NCBI GenBank assembly: GCA_937922945.1
Contig: CAKZUP010000082.1
Coordinates: forward strand, 1-53,972
DNA length: 53,972 nt
Reading direction: 5' to 3'
DNA from: an uncultured Granulosicoccaceae bacterium
Lineage (GTDB): Bacteria > Pseudomonadota > Gammaproteobacteria > Granulosicoccales > Granulosicoccaceae
The notes beneath the pieces were generated by a model, which saw only the letters and a list, made by a program, of their open reading frames with translations, did not search any database and was not told the DNA's origin. Made by a program: the position numbers and the translations under genes. Position 1 is the stretch's first letter. Each line of letters starts with the position of its first letter. Of the stretch, positions 1-10,908 are shown piece by piece.

Positions 1-182
1 AACACGTTAATGTCGCCACCGAAGTTCACGCCACCTTCAACCGACATGTTCGCCATGTTATCCATGTTGGCTGTTCGTCCGTTACCTAAACCAAACAGTT
101 CGGCATGCGACGGAGAAGCCATAATACCCAGTAGTAAAAAAGCTAGCACCTTAGTGAACTTCATTCTTAAAGTGAACTTCAT
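1..182 (-). CDS. Exported protein of unknown function, N-terminal part only
   Basis: This gene starts at 182 and runs off the left edge, so only about 60 residues are visible. An AAAGGA ribosome binding site lies 8 bases before the ATG; a second in-frame ATG at 164 is also possible. The protein begins with a basic stretch and a hydrophobic core (LAFLLLGIMA) ending in SPSHA, a good signal peptidase I site. The mature start is ELFGLGNG and is rich in Gly, Asn and Met (NMDNMANMSVEGGVNFGGD). I do not recognise the family. The signal peptide places it in the periplasm or outer membrane. Confidence 0.6.
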   Translation of the reverse strand, partial: MKFTLRMKFTKVLAFLLLGIMASPSHAELFGLGNGRTANMDNMANMSVEGGVNFGGDINV

Positions 183-408
183 TTTTAATATCCTTTAGTT
201 ACTTCTATAAAGTTGATTAGTTCGTGTAGCAAGCACACCAATCGCGAATGAAATTGTTGGCTAGCCAGAGACTGCAACTAGTTTGTCACACGAGTGGTAG
301 AAAAACAACACAGGTTGCATTGCAATCGTTTTGCTGTTCATTTTTTTGACGCCATAGAGACGTTCCACTAAACTTTAGTTGCATACATGCACAGGTTTAA
401 GCCTTGTA

Positions 409-1995
409 CTAGTTGAATACCTGCTCCCTGGTTGCAAGGAATTCCACCTCCGGCCAGCGTTCTTGAGTCATCTGCAAGTTTACGCGTGTGGGTGCAAGAT
501 AAACTAGTTCTTCTGCATGATCCATGGCAAGGTTGCTGTCCAGCTTACGCCGGAAATCGCTTAGCATTTTCTCGTCATCGCATTTAATCCATCGCGTTTG
601 TTGCACGCCCACGGCCTCGAACTGACACTCCACTTTGTATTCATCGCGTAGCCGCTGCGCAACAACTTCAAATTGCAACACACCAACAGCGCCTAAAATC
701 AGGTCGTTGCTAATGAGTGGTTTGAATAACTGCGTAGCACCCTCTTCACAAAGTTGCCCCAATCCCTTTTGCAATGCTTTCATCTTCAAGGGATCTTTCA
801 GCACTGCACGCCGAAACAATTCCGGGGCAAAATTCGGTATACCAGTGAATACTAAATTTTCCGCTGCTGTAAAGGTATCGCCAATACGGATAGTTCCGTG
901 GTTATGAATGCCGATAATGTCGCCACTGTATGCGGTTTCAACATGACCTCTATCGGCGGCCATAAAAGTGAGCGCATCGGCGAAGCGCACGTCTTTACCG
1001 AGACGCACATGGCGCGCTTTCATCCCTTTCGAGTATTGTCCGGAGCATATACGCACAAACGCAACACGATCGCGGTGTTGCGGATCCATGTTCGCTTGAA
1101 TTTTAAACGCAAAGCCTGTGAAGTCGTTTTCTTCTGGAGCCACTTCACGTGATACGGTCTGGCGCGGTTGCGGCGGCGGAGCATGCTCAACAAAACCATC
1201 CAGCAGCTCGGCCACACCAAAATTGTTGATCGCTGACCCAAAGAATACCGGCGTTAATTTCCCGGCCAGATAAGCCGCCTTATCGAACTCATTACAAGCG
1301 CCCTGGACCAATTCGATTTCATCGCGCAACTCGCTAGCCATATCGCCGAGGATTTCATCCAGCTTGGGATTATTCAGCCCTTCGACAACCTCGCCCTCCT
1401 GAACTTTTCCACCATGCGTTGGCGAGTAAAAGTGCACCGTGTCGTGATGCAGATGATAAACACCTTTGAACCGCTTACCCATGCCTATTGGCCAGGTTAT
1501 CGGGGCGCAATCAATATTCAGCATTTTCTCTACTTCATCCATCAACTCGATGGGCTCGCGCCCCTCACGATCAAGCTTGTTGATGAACGTCATAACGGGT
1601 GTGTCGCGCAAGCGACACACATCCATTAATTTTTCGGTGCGGGTTTCAACGCCTTTGGCAACATCGATAACCATCAAAGCCGAATCGACTGCAGTTAATG
1701 TGCGGTAGGTGTCTTCCGAGAAGTCTTCGTGACCCGGCGTATCGAGCAGATTAACGATGCGATCTTTGTAGGGGAACTGCATAACCGAGGACGTAACCGA
1801 AATACCCCGTTCCTGCTCCATCGCCATCCAGTCTGAGGTTGCATGCCGCGCAGCTTTGCGCCCTTTAACGGTCCCTGCCAGCTGTATAGCGCCGCCGAAC
1901 AACAGCAATTTTTCAGTAAGCGTTGTTTTTCCAGCATCCGGATGCGAGATAATGGCGAAGGTGCGCCTGCGCCGGATTTCTTCGAGGGGACTCAT
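409..1995 (-). CDS. prfC: Peptide chain release factor 3
   Basis: RF3 is a translational GTPase that removes RF1 and RF2 from the ribosome after termination. The 528-residue length is normal for the family. The GTPase motifs are all present: P-loop HPDAGKTT near residue 18, DTPGHEDF near 87 and NKLD near 141. The start sequence [22 protein letters not shown] is typical, apart from a weak ribosome binding site before the ATG. It lies downstream of rimI on the same strand. Escherichia coli has the order holD-rimI-yjjG-prfC; here the same order is kept with yjjG missing. Identification is secure. Confidence 0.97.
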   Translation of the reverse strand: MSPLEEIRRRRTFAIISHPDAGKTTLTEKLLLFGGAIQLAGTVKGRKAARHATSDWMAMEQERGISVTSSVMQFPYKDRIVNLLDTPGHEDFSEDTYRTLTAVDSALMVIDVAKGVETRTEKLMDVCRLRDTPVMTFINKLDREGREPIELMDEVEKMLNIDCAPITWPIGMGKRFKGVYHLHHDTVHFYSPTHGGKVQEGEVVEGLNNPKLDEILGDMASELRDEIELVQGACNEFDKAAYLAGKLTPVFFGSAINNFGVAELLDGFVEHAPPPQPRQTVSREVAPEENDFTGFAFKIQANMDPQHRDRVAFVRICSGQYSKGMKARHVRLGKDVRFADALTFMAADRGHVETAYSGDIIGIHNHGTIRIGDTFTAAENLVFTGIPNFAPELFRRAVLKDPLKMKALQKGLGQLCEEGATQLFKPLISNDLILGAVGVLQFEVVAQRLRDEYKVECQFEAVGVQQTRWIKCDDEKMLSDFRRKLDSNLAMDHAEELVYLAPTRVNLQMTQERWPEVEFLATREQVFN

Positions 1996-2135
1996 GATGG
2001 TATTACGGTTAACCTATGCTTATAACGGTGCTGAGAGTATTCTCAACAACCTAATTCTGACCGAACGTCTATTTTACTAAAAGGACTTGGCTGATAGAGC
2101 GCAGTATAGCGGTTTTGCGCTATAGCAGTTTGAGC

Positions 2136-2612
2136 TCACTGATGATCGGCGATTAATGTCTTGGCCATGACAATGGCGTCTTCCCGGCCGTTCGCACTCT
2201 GATAATAATCCTTACGCAAGCCGACTTCATTGAAACCACCGCGCTCGTACATTTGTATCGCCCGTGGAGTCGATGGGCGTGCTTCCAGAAACGCCATTCC
2301 TGCACCGGTACGTTCTGCCATCGCAAGCATTCGATCCAGCAGAAACCGTGCGTAGCCCCGGTGGTTATACTCACGATCGACACACAAGTTCAGAATATGC
2401 GCTTCATCGGCTGCAATTTGCATAACGCAATAGCCAACCAGTACCAGATCGAGACGCAGCACTTGCATACGATAGCCGGCTTTGAGGCAGTCGCGGAACA
2501 CCCCTTCAGTCCATGGAAATTCGTAATTGCGTTGTTCCAACACCATGACCTCACGCAAATCGCTTTCACGCATAACGCCGGGTCGCACTGCTAACTGACT
2601 AAGCTCAGACAA
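2136..2612 (-). CDS. rimI: Ribosomal protein S18 alanine N-acetyltransferase
   Basis: RimI is a GNAT acetyltransferase that modifies the N-terminal alanine of ribosomal protein S18. Visible marks are the early segment with FPWTEG (near residue 32), the acetyl-CoA binding loop YNHRGYARFLL (near 84), the C-terminal YERGGF and the family-typical NGREDAIVM. The reading frame starts at a TTG at 2612, with a CAGG ribosome binding site in the end of the preceding gene. The first ATG, at 2573, would remove the first beta strand (LAVRPGV), so the TTG start is preferred. It is 6 bases from the upstream gene and probably cotranscribed and translationally coupled with it. Confidence 0.92.
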   Translation of the reverse strand: MSELSQLAVRPGVMRESDLREVMVLEQRNYEFPWTEGVFRDCLKAGYRMQVLRLDLVLVGYCVMQIAADEAHILNLCVDREYNHRGYARFLLDRMLAMAERTGAGMAFLEARPSTPRAIQMYERGGFNEVGLRKDYYQSANGREDAIVMAKTLIADHQ

Positions 2613-2618
2613 AACCTG

Positions 2619-3479
2619 CTAACCCAACCGTGCACGGGCCGCTTTCAATACCTCCCATGCCTGACGTTTTCGATCGGGGGATTCTCGCAGCAAAGCAGGG
2701 TGTGGTAATTGCCACGCGCGCAGTGAACTTTGGGATGGGGTATCGGTATTGTTTTGTTCGCCAGTGCTTTCTGCATCTGCCTTGTGGGTGTGAGACATCG
2801 AGACCAGCAGTTCATCAACGTTCTGTGTCTGCGGAACTTGCAACCCGAAAAACAGCACTGCATCTCGAGGCGAACGAATCAGATCGGCAACACATGCACC
2901 CTGCTCATCGGCAACCAGCGAACCTTGTGCCATTGGCTGGACAACTGCCAGACAGACATCTTGCCGTCGCCAGGATATGGCACGCAACATATCTTCGAAC
3001 ACTTTCGCATCCGCAGGCTCGAACGGGTATTGCGATTGTTGTGTGCTGATAGCTTCAACAAGAATCAGCAAACTCGCATCAGGATTGCCCAACTGGGTAC
3101 AGTATCGACCACGAAAAGGTATCGAAACCAACGGAGTTCGCAGTAAATCGTTGGATTGGGCTACCGGACTCGACTGCGCTACAGGCGTTGGCGCTTGCCG
3201 GTCTGCTATCGATTTAACAGGCGGTTCTACCGGGCGCTCGGTTACTCTCTCCGGCGCTGCGTGCTGACTGGCGGCAGCGATAACCGTTCTTAGTTTGCAG
3301 GCTTCAGTAGTTTGATCTACCAGGCCAGGCTTTGTCTGCAAATGACCGAGTTGGCCTGTAGAAACTGGCTCAGGCGATCCTGTATCACGTGGCACTGTCG
3401 CGTTTTTAGTGCTTCGCAAAACCCACGGTACCAGACCCATACCGGCAAGAGCGCGTAATTGCGAATGTGTGTATGCCAT
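2619..3479 (-). CDS. Degenerate uracil-DNA-glycosylase-like protein in the holD position
   Basis: 286 residues, soluble. Residues 1-120 are low-complexity, rich in Pro, Ser, Thr and Gln. The second half resembles the family 4 uracil-DNA glycosylase fold: GNPDASLLILVEAIS (near 130) corresponds to motif A, PFEPADAKVFEDMLRAI follows as in that family, and the end has HPALLRESPDRKRQAWEVLK as in motif B. The catalytic GEAPG loop is replaced by VEAIS, so glycosylase activity is unlikely. The gene is directly upstream of rimI, the place of holD (DNA polymerase III psi subunit) in E. coli. I infer a psi-like clamp-loader role from position; an uncharacterised UDG-fold protein is the alternative. Confidence 0.7.
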   Translation of the reverse strand: MAYTHSQLRALAGMGLVPWVLRSTKNATVPRDTGSPEPVSTGQLGHLQTKPGLVDQTTEACKLRTVIAAASQHAAPERVTERPVEPPVKSIADRQAPTPVAQSSPVAQSNDLLRTPLVSIPFRGRYCTQLGNPDASLLILVEAISTQQSQYPFEPADAKVFEDMLRAISWRRQDVCLAVVQPMAQGSLVADEQGACVADLIRSPRDAVLFFGLQVPQTQNVDELLVSMSHTHKADAESTGEQNNTDTPSQSSLRAWQLPHPALLRESPDRKRQAWEVLKAARARLG

Positions 3480-3488
3480 GTACCTGTT

Positions 3489-4259
3489 TTACTCTACTCG
3501 TGGCGCGCTGCGTTTATTGCGTTTTCTAATCCAACGAAACAACGCGTACAGTGGGCCTGCAGCCGCATAGATAGCCGATGCAATCAGAATCATTTTGGGC
3601 GGGTCAACCGCGGTGGTAACTAGCAGAAACAACAACCCAAGCAGCATGGCAAAAGGCACTTTCTTGCTATCGCCAAGATCTTTAAAGCTGTAGTACATGA
3701 AGGTACTCACCATCAGCAAGCCTGTTGCGATCGTGGCAAACATCGCAAGCGCGATAAGCTCATGACCGGCTTTACCGATGTCGGTACATACCCACACAAA
3801 ACTTGCGAGCACGGCCGCCGCCGCCGGGCATGCAAGGCCTTGAAAGAAACGTTTGTCCGCAACACCGACCTGCACATTAAAACGTGCGAGGCGCAATCCA
3901 CAGCAACCGGTGTATACAAAACAGGCTACCCAACCTAACTGACCATATTCGGCCACGGGCAAATGCGACAGAGACCAACTGTACATAAGAAAAGCCGGCG
4001 CCATACCAAACGAAATCATGTCAGCCATGCTGTCGTATTCCGCACCAAACGCTGTTGTGGTGTTGGTCATACGGGCCACTCGGCCATCGAAGCCATCGAG
4101 AATCATGGCCACTAGAATAGAGATAGCGGAGGTTTCAAACTGCCCGTTGGCGGCTGCTATCACCGCGTAGAAGCCGGCCAGAAGGGCACTCGTGGTGAAC
4201 AAATTGGGGAGTAGATATATCCCTCTTCCACGCTGCGGAGTTGAACCTTGAGTGCTCAT
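3489..4259 (-). CDS. pssA: CDP-diacylglycerol-serine O-phosphatidyltransferase
   Basis: Makes phosphatidylserine from CDP-diacylglycerol and serine, the first step to phosphatidylethanolamine, in the inner membrane. The CDP-alcohol phosphotransferase signature DGx2ARx8Gx3Dx3D is complete, starting at DGRVAR (near residue 58). Several membrane helices surround it, for example LLAGFYAVIAAA and MLLGLLFLLVTTA. The N terminus IYLLPNLFTT is typical of the membrane-bound bacterial type. A GGGA-like ribosome binding site precedes the ATG. In Pseudomonas pssA follows ilvC; here it follows ilvH directly after a 167-base gap. Confidence 0.95.
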   Translation of the reverse strand: MSTQGSTPQRGRGIYLLPNLFTTSALLAGFYAVIAAANGQFETSAISILVAMILDGFDGRVARMTNTTTAFGAEYDSMADMISFGMAPAFLMYSWSLSHLPVAEYGQLGWVACFVYTGCCGLRLARFNVQVGVADKRFFQGLACPAAAAVLASFVWVCTDIGKAGHELIALAMFATIATGLLMVSTFMYYSFKDLGDSKKVPFAMLLGLLFLLVTTAVDPPKMILIASAIYAAAGPLYALFRWIRKRNKRSAPRVE

Positions 4260-4300
4260 GAAATATCCCGTGAATGATCGACCAGAGTGCCTGCGCTATT

Positions 4301-4324
4301 ACTGAGCCTTGTACTGAGCCTTGT
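4301..4324. repeat. Perfect 12-bp tandem duplication
   Basis: Two adjacent copies of ACTGAGCCTTGT, followed by a partial third (ACTG), lie in the gap between ilvH and pssA. This looks like a replication-slippage duplication. It sits where ilvC is found in Pseudomonas. Confidence 0.8.
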
Positions 4325-4426
4325 ACTGGATGGCAAAAGCACGATTAAGCCTCGGCCGCACCGGAAAAGGCTATGTTACCAGTATGCGGCCAGGACTATC
4401 GTGCACAAATTTGTCGCCGGTAAATT

Positions 4427-4918
4427 TTACACTTTCAACGACTTTTCACCACGCGCAATGCCGGTTGCTCCAGAGCGTGCAACCTCAATAACATTGTCTG
4501 GCCCGAGCGCATCGAGAAATGCACGCAGCTTGTGATCGTCACCAGTTAGTTCGACCACATAGCTGGCATCGGTTACGTCCAGAATTTTACCTCTGAATAT
4601 ATCACTCAGCCTTTTGATTTCTTCACGCGCCGAATTAACCGCACGGACCTTTACCAGCATAATTTCACGCTCAATAAAAGGCACTTCGGATAAATCGGTT
4701 AGCTTCGCAACAGACACAAGCTTGTTCAGCTGCTTGATTATCTGCTCAATTACGCGCTCCGTACCCGACGTAACGATGGTCATACGAGACAAAGTCGGGT
4801 CGTCGGTTGGAGCCACAGTCAGTGATTCAATATTGTAACCGCGTGCGCTGAATAAACCGGCAACACGCGATAGTGCTCCAGACTCGTTTTCCATTAGGAT
4901 TGATATAACGTGCCGCAT
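4427..4918 (-). CDS. ilvH: Acetolactate synthase regulatory (small) subunit
   Basis: Regulatory subunit of acetohydroxyacid synthase; it binds valine and gives feedback control of branched-chain amino acid synthesis. The N-terminal ACT domain is clear (ISILMENESGALSRVAGLFSARGYNI), followed by LTVAPTDDP and the C-terminal domain with SRDIF-like SDIFRGKILDV. The ATG at 4918 overlaps the ilvI stop codon as TGATG, so the two are translationally coupled. A TTG one codon upstream is less likely. From 4918 the protein has 163 residues, the same length as E. coli IlvH. Confidence 0.96.
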   Translation of the reverse strand: MRHVISILMENESGALSRVAGLFSARGYNIESLTVAPTDDPTLSRMTIVTSGTERVIEQIIKQLNKLVSVAKLTDLSEVPFIEREIMLVKVRAVNSAREEIKRLSDIFRGKILDVTDASYVVELTGDDHKLRAFLDALGPDNVIEVARSGATGIARGEKSLKV

Positions 4919-6636
4919 CAAGCAAGCTCCCTCGCTGGATTCAAGCGCATCTCGTGGTGTCCCTTGCCGGCTTCAATCATCGGATAGACATTCTCAGACT
5001 GATCAGTCACAAAGTTCATAAACACTAATCTGTCTTTCATCGCAAACGCTTCAGCCAAAGCGCCTTCAACATCGGCCGGATTTTCAATATTCATCCCGAC
5101 ATGCCCATAGCTTTCAGCAAGCTTAACGAAGTCAGGTAATGCGTCCATGTAAGAATGTGAATAGCGTTTTTCGTAACTGAATTCCTGCCACTGTCTAACC
5201 ATGCCCATGTAGCGATTATTCAGATTAATAATTTTGATGGGCGTGTTGTATTGCAAACAGGTTGAAAGCTCCTGAATACACATTTGAATACTCGCCTCAC
5301 CGGTTATACAGGCAACCACATCATCTGGCTTACCCAACGCCACACCCAATGCGGCCGGCAATCCGAACCCCATGGTTCCTAAGCCACCTGAATTTATCCA
5401 TCGATTGGGCTCATCAAAGCCATAGTATTGAGCCGCCCACATCTGATGCTGTCCAACATCGGAAGTTATGTAGGCTTCGCCTTTGGTCTCTCGCCATAAG
5501 GCCTCGACAACAGCTTGCGGTTTAATCAATGTATCGCTGAGCTCATATTCCATACACTTCGTGTCTTGCCAGGATTTGATGGTTGCCCACCAACTCGCAA
5601 TATCCGCAGGGTCGGCGCGCTTTTCTGACGATTTAATTTGCTCAAGCATGGCATCGAGTACCTGACCGACATCGCCAACGATAGGAACATCAACGGTGAC
5701 ATTTTTTGAGATCGATGCAGGATCGATATCGACGTGAACGATTTTTGCGTTGGGGCAAAAACTCTCTACCTCGCCAGTAACACGATCGTCGAAGCGGGCA
5801 CCAATGGCGATGAGCACATCGCAATCATGCATCGCCAAGTTGGCTTCGTATGTACCATGCATGCCCAACATACCAATGAACTGTTTATCCGACGCTGGAT
5901 AGGCACCAAGCCCCATCAATGTTTGTGTTATTGGATACCCGAGCTCGCGTGTAAAAGCGCGAAGCTGTTCTGATGCGTTCCCGAGTACCACACCTCCACC
6001 AGAGTAAATCACTGGCTTCTTCGCTGACAGGATTAAATCGACTGCTTTGCGAATTTGCCCTGGGTGACCCTGAGTGGGTGGGCTGTACGAACGCATTTCA
6101 ACTGTTTTGGGATAGTTGAACGGAACGGTTATGCCAGGCGTTGTAAAGTCTTTAGGGATATCAATGACCACCGGTCCGGGTCGACCTGTTGTAGCAACAT
6201 GAAAAGCCTGCTTGATGGTCTCGGCCATGTTCTCTAACGAGTCCACCAGAAAATTATGTTTAACGCAGGGTCGTGTTATACCAACGCAATCAACTTCCTG
6301 AAACGCATCGCTACCGATAAACCGACTTTGAACCTGGCCTGAGATAACGACCATTGGCACAGAATCCATGAATGCCGTAGCAATACCAGTTACCGCGTTG
6401 GTTGCGCCCGGACCAGACGTAACCAACACAACACCTGGCTTACCGGTTGCCCTGGCATAGCCATCGGCCGCATGCGTAGCCGACTGTTCGTGCCGAACCA
6501 GAATATGCTTCACCGAATTCTGTTGATACAGGGCATCGTATATATGTAAAACAGCGCCACCCGGATACCCGAATATTAATTCAACCCCTTCTTCTTTGAG
6601 CGCTTCCATAAGCAGCTCACCACCAGATAATTCCAC
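4918..6636 (-). CDS. ilvI: Acetolactate synthase catalytic (large) subunit
   Basis: ThDP-dependent enzyme condensing pyruvate with pyruvate or 2-oxobutyrate, the first common step to valine, leucine and isoleucine. The N-terminal ThDP domain has the catalytic Glu in VRHEQSATHAADGYAR (near residue 50); the FAD-associated middle domain and C-terminal ThDP domain follow. The cofactor motif reads GEAS where E. coli has GDGS, and QMC where it has QMN. The start is GTG at 6636 with GAGGA 7 bases upstream; the next in-frame ATG (codon 10) lacks such support. It forms a coupled pair with ilvH and probably heads the run to prfC. Confidence 0.96.
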   Translation of the reverse strand: MELSGGELLMEALKEEGVELIFGYPGGAVLHIYDALYQQNSVKHILVRHEQSATHAADGYARATGKPGVVLVTSGPGATNAVTGIATAFMDSVPMVVISGQVQSRFIGSDAFQEVDCVGITRPCVKHNFLVDSLENMAETIKQAFHVATTGRPGPVVIDIPKDFTTPGITVPFNYPKTVEMRSYSPPTQGHPGQIRKAVDLILSAKKPVIYSGGGVVLGNASEQLRAFTRELGYPITQTLMGLGAYPASDKQFIGMLGMHGTYEANLAMHDCDVLIAIGARFDDRVTGEVESFCPNAKIVHVDIDPASISKNVTVDVPIVGDVGQVLDAMLEQIKSSEKRADPADIASWWATIKSWQDTKCMEYELSDTLIKPQAVVEALWRETKGEAYITSDVGQHQMWAAQYYGFDEPNRWINSGGLGTMGFGLPAALGVALGKPDDVVACITGEASIQMCIQELSTCLQYNTPIKIINLNNRYMGMVRQWQEFSYEKRYSHSYMDALPDFVKLAESYGHVGMNIENPADVEGALAEAFAMKDRLVFMNFVTDQSENVYPMIEAGKGHHEMRLNPARELA

Positions 6637-7219
6637 CTTCTAATCCTCGTCAAATTTTAATGCTGCCAGACGTTTAATCCACGGACGGTACATCCGCCCG
6701 AGAAACCCTGAGCGCGCCCCATACTGAGAACGTCTTATATGAGCCCTCTCTTTATACGGGCCTTTTTCAAAAGCGCGCACGGTAAGCTGACAATGGTTGC
6801 ATATATAGTGAATTGTGACAGCCTCGTAGCATTCACGAGTGTCTGTCCCCTGTCGTCGAGGTGGCGGGCCAGCACGTCAACCAAGTTGCCGAAACGGGGG
6901 TGGGTATGCCGTTTCAGATGCGTGCCTTGCGGGTTGTAAGCACGTAACGTCGGTTTGCTGACAGGCCAGATTGTGTCTTGCCCCTAAACACCTTGGAGTA
7001 TAACGAATCAGATACATTAGGGGTGCATCAAATTTGGAAGTGTGCTGTACAGCCCGAAAACGTTAGAATAGGCTGACAAGTTGGCATGAAGTGAGCAGGA
7101 ATTCTGGTTACGTTACAGGTACTTTTGAAAGCAGAACTAAAGCCCAGTCCGTTGTCAAAAACCGCATGCCAGCTCATCAACCCACACATCAGACCGGTCT
7201 CCAGCGCAAACCACGCACC
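6637..7219. other. Divergent intergenic region between ilvI and bepA
   Basis: No convincing gene here. It must hold the promoters of ilvI (minus) and bepA (plus). On the minus strand I looked for an attenuator leader peptide before ilvI. The best short frame, starting near 6723, encodes about 21 residues with no run of Ile, Val or Leu, so I do not claim one. A GTG at 7091 would extend the bepA frame upstream by 43 codons, but the added residues are not signal-like. Confidence 0.5.
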
Positions 7220-8698
7220 ATGAAAAAGAGCCCATCACCTGCACGGATTGTTGCACTTGCTTTGAGCATGGGCATTCTGGCGCCCAGCTTTCTGGGCTCG
7301 GGCCATCTGCAGGCACAGCAGAACCTGCCCAATATGGGCGAACCGGCTGACAACGCGCTCTCCCCGATTGAGGAAAGACAGCTGGGTGCGCAGTTCATGC
7401 GCGAGATCAGGACCCAATTGCCGCTGGTGAGGGATATTCCGGTCACCGAGTACATCCAGACACTGGGGAACCGGTTAGCGCTCGCTTCCGGCAAACGCAG
7501 CAGCTCCGATTTCACCTTTTTCGTGATCAACGACCCGCAGATTAATGCTTTCGCCATACCGGGCGGTTATGTTGGCGTCAATGTGGGGCTGGCGCTCGCC
7601 ATGGATATTGAAGAACAGCTGGCCAGCGTGGTAGCCCACGAGGTGGCTCACGTGACTCAACGCCATCATGCCCGTGCATTCGCATTGAGCAACCAATACT
7701 CCGTCCGAACAGCAGCAACCATATTCGCCGCCTTGCTAATCGGTCAGGCCTCGCCTCAGGCAGGCCAGGCAGCGTTGGCGGCAGGCATGGCCGCAAATCA
7801 GCACAACGCGGTTAACTTCACCCGCACCAATGAGATCGAAGCCGACCGGATCGGCATAGAGATTCTCACCAACGCGCAATACGATCCTTCAGCTATGGCT
7901 GAATCGTTTGCCATTCTGAGGCGAGAAAACAGACTGAACACATCAAGGGATGCATTGCAGTACCTGCGTACTCACCCATTGGATAACAACCGGATTGCAG
8001 AAGCCAAAGACCGTGCGAACTCAAAACCTTCGCGATCGCTGGCACCGCAAATTGATTTCCAATTGTTTAAAGCAAGACTCGCGGTTTTATCAACCGATGA
8101 CAAAGGTCAGCTTTTACGAACCTATCAAGCTAAATTCAACGCATCGCCTACTCCCGAAACCACCTACGGCATTGCGTTACTGCATGCCGAAGCGAATCGA
8201 CTGGACCAGGCCATTGAGTATCTCGACGAGTTTGATCAGTTCAGTGGCACGCACCCGTTGGTTCAACTCTCCAGAGCGCAGGTACTGGAACGCAAAGGTG
8301 ACCTTGATGCGAGTATGGCGATTCTGGAATCGCTGCATCAGAACTACCCAGAGCGATTTTCAGTGGTTGAAAAATTGGTGGATTTACAAGTGCGCAAACG
8401 CCAGATCAGTAACGCCAAACGCATTTCCAAACAGTATATTCGACGCGCTCCGAATCCAAACCCTTTAGCATGGCGGCAATTAGCGCAGCTACAACAACGA
8501 GTTGGCGAACAAGCAGAGAGCCATGAGTCGCTGGCAAAATATTTTACTGGTATTAATGAGCTTGGACGTGCACAAAATCAACTGAAGCTAGCGTTGCAGC
8601 ATGTGGCACCCGCATCAAACGATGAACTCAGACTCAAAGCGAGTTTGAAATCACTGCGCGGAATACCACCTGGAACACGCGACGAACCCGATCAATAG
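7220..8698 (+). CDS. bepA: Periplasmic M48 metalloprotease/chaperone, BepA (YfgC) type
   Basis: BepA assists and polices outer-membrane beta-barrel assembly, including LptD, and degrades stalled barrels. From 7220 the protein has 492 residues, close to E. coli BepA. It begins MKKSPSPARIVALALSMGIL, a signal peptide with likely cleavage after LQAQ. The zinc site HEVAH is at residues 140-144, with the third ligand Glu in NEIEADRIG. The second half has TPR-like helices (TYGIALLHAEANRLDQAIEYL and following). The start at 7220 is chosen for the signal peptide, although no strong ribosome binding site precedes it; ATG 7166 or GTG 7091 would bury the signal. It stands alone on the plus strand. Confidence 0.9.
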   Translation: MKKSPSPARIVALALSMGILAPSFLGSGHLQAQQNLPNMGEPADNALSPIEERQLGAQFMREIRTQLPLVRDIPVTEYIQTLGNRLALASGKRSSSDFTFFVINDPQINAFAIPGGYVGVNVGLALAMDIEEQLASVVAHEVAHVTQRHHARAFALSNQYSVRTAATIFAALLIGQASPQAGQAALAAGMAANQHNAVNFTRTNEIEADRIGIEILTNAQYDPSAMAESFAILRRENRLNTSRDALQYLRTHPLDNNRIAEAKDRANSKPSRSLAPQIDFQLFKARLAVLSTDDKGQLLRTYQAKFNASPTPETTYGIALLHAEANRLDQAIEYLDEFDQFSGTHPLVQLSRAQVLERKGDLDASMAILESLHQNYPERFSVVEKLVDLQVRKRQISNAKRISKQYIRRAPNPNPLAWRQLAQLQQRVGEQAESHESLAKYFTGINELGRAQNQLKLALQHVAPASNDELRLKASLKSLRGIPPGTRDEPDQ

Positions 8699-8784
8699 TA
8701 GTTGATGTTTGATTGGACTGTTGGTGATCGTTAAGACTAATCGGCTGCCATTAGCTGTCTAAGCTAGACCATCATTGAACAGCC

Positions 8785-8811
8785 CGCCTGCCATCAATAT
8801 GATGACAGGCG
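8785..8811 (-). terminator. Candidate hairpin downstream of pckA
   Basis: CGCCTG and CAGGCG arms enclose an inner ATCA/TGAT pairing, 11 bases past the pckA stop. No strong T-run follows on the minus strand, so it may be a weak or Rho-assisted terminator. Confidence 0.45.
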
Positions 8812-8821
8812 CCAGAAACCC

Positions 8822-10447
<1,626 letters not shown>

Positions 10448-10691
10448 CGCATTCTCCATTTGACAATTACAAGGCTCTAAGTCGCCCGAATAACAATCAG
10501 TTATCGGCGGCAAGGCAGCGAACTATACTGGACAGACAGCGAAAAACAACACCGAACGATTGAAAAGTTGGACACAATATGGCTCGACCATGCGGGTTTT
10601 ATGCAAACTTGTAGTTTAGCTACTTAGTAGTTGGAGTCTTGTCGGCGATACGAGCTATAGCAAGCGCGGTCAAGCGCACATTCGAGTGAAA

Positions 10692-10711
10692 AACGTGCGT
10701 CATTGCACGTT
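10692..10711 (-). terminator. Second Rho-independent terminator of the surface cluster
   Basis: Perfect 7-bp arms AACGTGC and GCACGTT around a 6-base loop. On the minus strand the stem runs into TTTTT. It backs up the hairpin at 10872-10897 and insulates pckA from the cluster. Confidence 0.65.
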
Positions 10712-10871
10712 CGCGCCAATTTAACAAATTAATTTACGTAGTTTCAGAACTTTTCCGATTAATGAACAAAAATGAGAAAAGTTTTCCCGATATGGGCAAG
10801 ACGTGAAGGTGGGATATTGCCTGACAATAAACAAACGATGAGGGGAACAGCCCCCCATCACGGAGGTGAAA

Positions 10872-10897
10872 AACGCCTGGCATCCATGCCAGGCGTT
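10872..10897 (-). terminator. Rho-independent terminator after the 644-aa gene
   Basis: Perfect 12-bp inverted repeat (arms AACGCCTGGCAT and ATGCCAGGCGTT) with a 2-base centre, starting 11 bases after the stop codon and followed by TTTTT on the minus strand. Confidence 0.85.
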
Positions 10898-10908
10898 AGA
10901 TGCCGTTT

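Larger units (their letters stand above)
10448..10908. other. Gap between the surface cluster and pckA
   Basis: 461 bases without a gene. It holds the pckA promoter region and two hairpins (10692-10711 and 10872-10897) that end transcription coming leftward from the surface cluster. No RNA gene was recognised. Confidence 0.5.

Noticed and set aside
5280-5310. ilvI cofactor motif reads GEAS instead of GDGS, with Cys for the following Asn.
   Set aside because: The surrounding sequence is fully conserved, and I believe similar GEG/GEA variants occur in other proteobacterial enzymes, so I do not treat it as an inactivating change.
6660-6725. Possible attenuator leader peptide before ilvI on the minus strand.
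   Set aside because: The best short frame has no run of branched-chain codons, and no clear terminator/antiterminator pair was found.
7028-7056. CTGTACAG-centred palindrome upstream of bepA as a LexA box.
   Set aside because: The spacing between the CTGT and ACAG halves is far shorter than in a LexA site.
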